From Syntrophaceae bacterium (GTDB lineage: Bacteria; Desulfobacterota; Syntrophorhabdia; Syntrophorhabdales; WCHB1-27): a stretch of DNA of 6,234 nucleotides. This document shows, piece by piece, positions 5,280 to 6,234 of the stretch. A program made the translations under genes and the position numbers. The stretch spans positions 1-6,234 of the forward strand of contig PLSJ01000201.1 in NCBI GenBank assembly GCA_003165115.1. Direction: 5' to 3'. Positions within the stretch are counted from its first letter, which is position 1. Every line of letters begins with the position of its first letter. The notes below the pieces were generated by a model. That model was not told the origin of the DNA and did not search any database. It worked only from the letters and a program-made list of their open reading frames with translations.

Positions 5280-6034
5280 CCGAATTTCCCCAGGACGTAG
5301 TCTTCGGTCAGCTTCTGCTCGGGGTTGGTAAAGACCTTGACGGTGGGGCCGAATTCCACGAGCCTCCCCATATAAAAAAAGGCGACGAAGTCTGACGCCC
5401 TCGCGATCTGCTTCGTGTTGTTCGAGACGAGGATGATGGTATGGTCCATCTTCAATTCCGAGAGCGCCTCCTCGATCTTCGCCGTCGAGATGGGGTCGAG
5501 GCCGGAACAGGGCTCGTCGAGAAGGATCACGTCGGGCTTGAGCGCAAGCGTACGGGCGAGGCAGAGCCTTTGCTGCTGGCCGCCCGACAGCTTCAGGGCC
5601 GACTCCGACAGCCTGTTTTTCACCTCGTCCCAGAGAAAGGCCTTTTTGAGACTTTCTTCGACGAGGGCATTCAGGTCGGACCGCTTCGTGACGCCTTTCA
5701 GCCTCGCCCCGAAGGCGATGTTCTCGAAAATGGAGCGGGGCAACGGGATGGGCGTGGCGAAGACGGTCCCCACCCTCTTCCTGAGCGCGACGTGGTCGGT
5801 CTTCCCGCAGAGCTCGCCGAACCCGTCGATATGGACCTGCCCCTCGAAGTGGGCGTGGTCCTCGAAGTTGATCATGCCGTTGATGACCGAGATGAAAGAG
5901 GACTTCCCGCTCGCGGAAGGCCCCATCAGCCCGACCACGCGGTTTTCATAGATGTCGAGGTCGATGCCGTTCAGCACCTCTTTCTTCCCAAAGCTGAGCC
6001 TGAGGTTCCTGACCCGAATCTTGGTGTTGTGCAT
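5276..6034 (-). CDS. pstB: PstB-type phosphate ABC transporter ATPase, copy 2, with altered Walker A, Q-loop and switch residues
   Basis: 252 residues counted from the ATG at 6034; a GTG one codon upstream (6037) is an equally possible start. It is PstB-like in layout, including the C-terminal LTEDYVLGKFG. The signature LSGGQQQRLCLAR (149-161), Walker B with D173-E174 and the D-loop SGLD (177-180) are normal. Three nucleotide-handling positions are not. Walker A is GPSASGKSS (38-46), with Ala41 for the second conserved Gly. The Q-loop reads VFATPIPLP, with Ala93 for Gln. The switch reads LVSNNTKQ, with Asn205 where copy 1 has His in IVTHNMQQ. These losses fall exactly where copy 1 is intact, and the reverse holds for the signature. 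It overlaps pstA by one base (TGATG; four with the GTG start) and copy 1 by four bases, so the two ATPases should be made together. A partner role in a heterodimer is inferred. Confidence 0.9.
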   Translation of the reverse strand: MHNTKIRVRNLRLSFGKKEVLNGIDLDIYENRVVGLMGPSASGKSSFISVINGMINFEDHAHFEGQVHIDGFGELCGKTDHVALRKRVGTVFATPIPLPRSIFENIAFGARLKGVTKRSDLNALVEESLKKAFLWDEVKNRLSESALKLSGGQQQRLCLARTLALKPDVILLDEPCSGLDPISTAKIEEALSELKMDHTIILVSNNTKQIARASDFVAFFYMGRLVEFGPTVKVFTNPEQKLTEDYVLGKFG

Positions 6035-6234
6035 CACGAGTACCTTGCGATCATCCTGTGCATGATGTAGTACGCCAGGATGTTGATGACGAGGATCGAG
6101 AAGATCAGGACAAGGGCGGTTGCGTAGGCCTTTTCCAGGGATATGCCTTCTCTGGCGAGGATGTAGAAGTGGACCGCCATGGTCCGGCCCGAATCCATGA
6201 TGCTGGTAGGCAGCCTGAGGGAGCTGCCCATGGT
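6034..6234 (-). CDS. pstA: PstA-type phosphate ABC transporter permease, C-terminal fragment (5' end outside window)
   Basis: The frame is open from the right edge to a TGA at 6036-6034 and gives 66 residues ending HRMIARYS. The first part (LRLPTSIMDSGRTMAVHFY) resembles the PstA segment after the coupling region, where other members read LPxxI followed by a stretch with HxY. A hydrophobic helix follows (about ATALVLIFSILVINILAYYI), then a short basic tail, as at the end of binding-protein-dependent permeases. Identity as PstA rather than another permease rests mainly on two PstB-type ATPase genes following immediately and overlapping. The bulk of the gene, and presumably pstC and pstS, lies to the right of the window. 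Confidence 0.8.
   Translation of the reverse strand, partial: TMGSSLRLPTSIMDSGRTMAVHFYILAREGISLEKAYATALVLIFSILVINILAYYIMHRMIARYS

Noticed and set aside
5441..6070. Plus-strand ORF of 209 codons opposite pstB copy 2
   Set aside because: Antisense shadow of a strongly recognisable ATPase gene.

Overview
The window comes from a bacterial chromosome. It is GC-rich and densely coded, with strong Shine-Dalgarno sequences and genes on both strands. The gene mix (UPF0182, VKOR, a non-classical PfkB kinase, a Pst phosphate importer) and the lack of Gram-positive signatures fit a Gram-negative anaerobe such as a member of the Desulfobacterota. That placement is inference; there is no rRNA or other marker here to prove it. 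I see no mobile element, CRISPR array, tRNA or rRNA.

Layout. (1) 1-2046, minus strand: the first 682 residues of a large UPF0182 (COG1615) membrane protein, whose C-terminus lies beyond the left edge. It starts at a GTG with a strong ribosome binding site and has a plausible promoter. (2) 2047-2296: a 250-bp divergent intergenic region that also holds a good promoter and palindromic operator for a TetR-family repressor (2297-2887, plus). (3) A second, near-identical palindrome lies between the repressor gene and a small VKOR-family membrane thiol oxidoreductase (2946-3389, plus). This suggests that the TetR protein controls itself and the VKOR gene. A long stem-loop follows the VKOR gene. (4) 3568-4452, plus: a PfkB-family kinase with divergent signature motifs. 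(5) 4509-6234, minus: the distal end of a pst phosphate-uptake operon, in the order pstA (C-terminal end only), pstB copy 2, pstB copy 1. The genes overlap by 1-4 bases. The kinase gene and the pst operon converge.

The most notable feature is the tandem pair of PstB ATPases. Each copy has lost different catalytic motifs, and the losses are complementary. The operon-distal copy (PstB1 here) has intact Walker A, Q-loop, Walker B and switch His, but its LSGGQ signature has become LPDET. The proximal copy (PstB2) keeps LSGGQQQ but has lost the Q-loop Gln (to Ala), the switch His (to Asn) and the second conserved Walker A Gly (to Ala). In a head-to-tail ABC dimer, a PstB1-PstB2 heterodimer would have one fully canonical ATP site and one in which both halves are degenerate. 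Neither homodimer would contain a complete site. This predicts an obligately heterodimeric, asymmetric phosphate importer, a design best known from exporters such as TAP, TM287/288 and CFTR and, as far as I know, not standard for PstB, which normally works as a homodimer.
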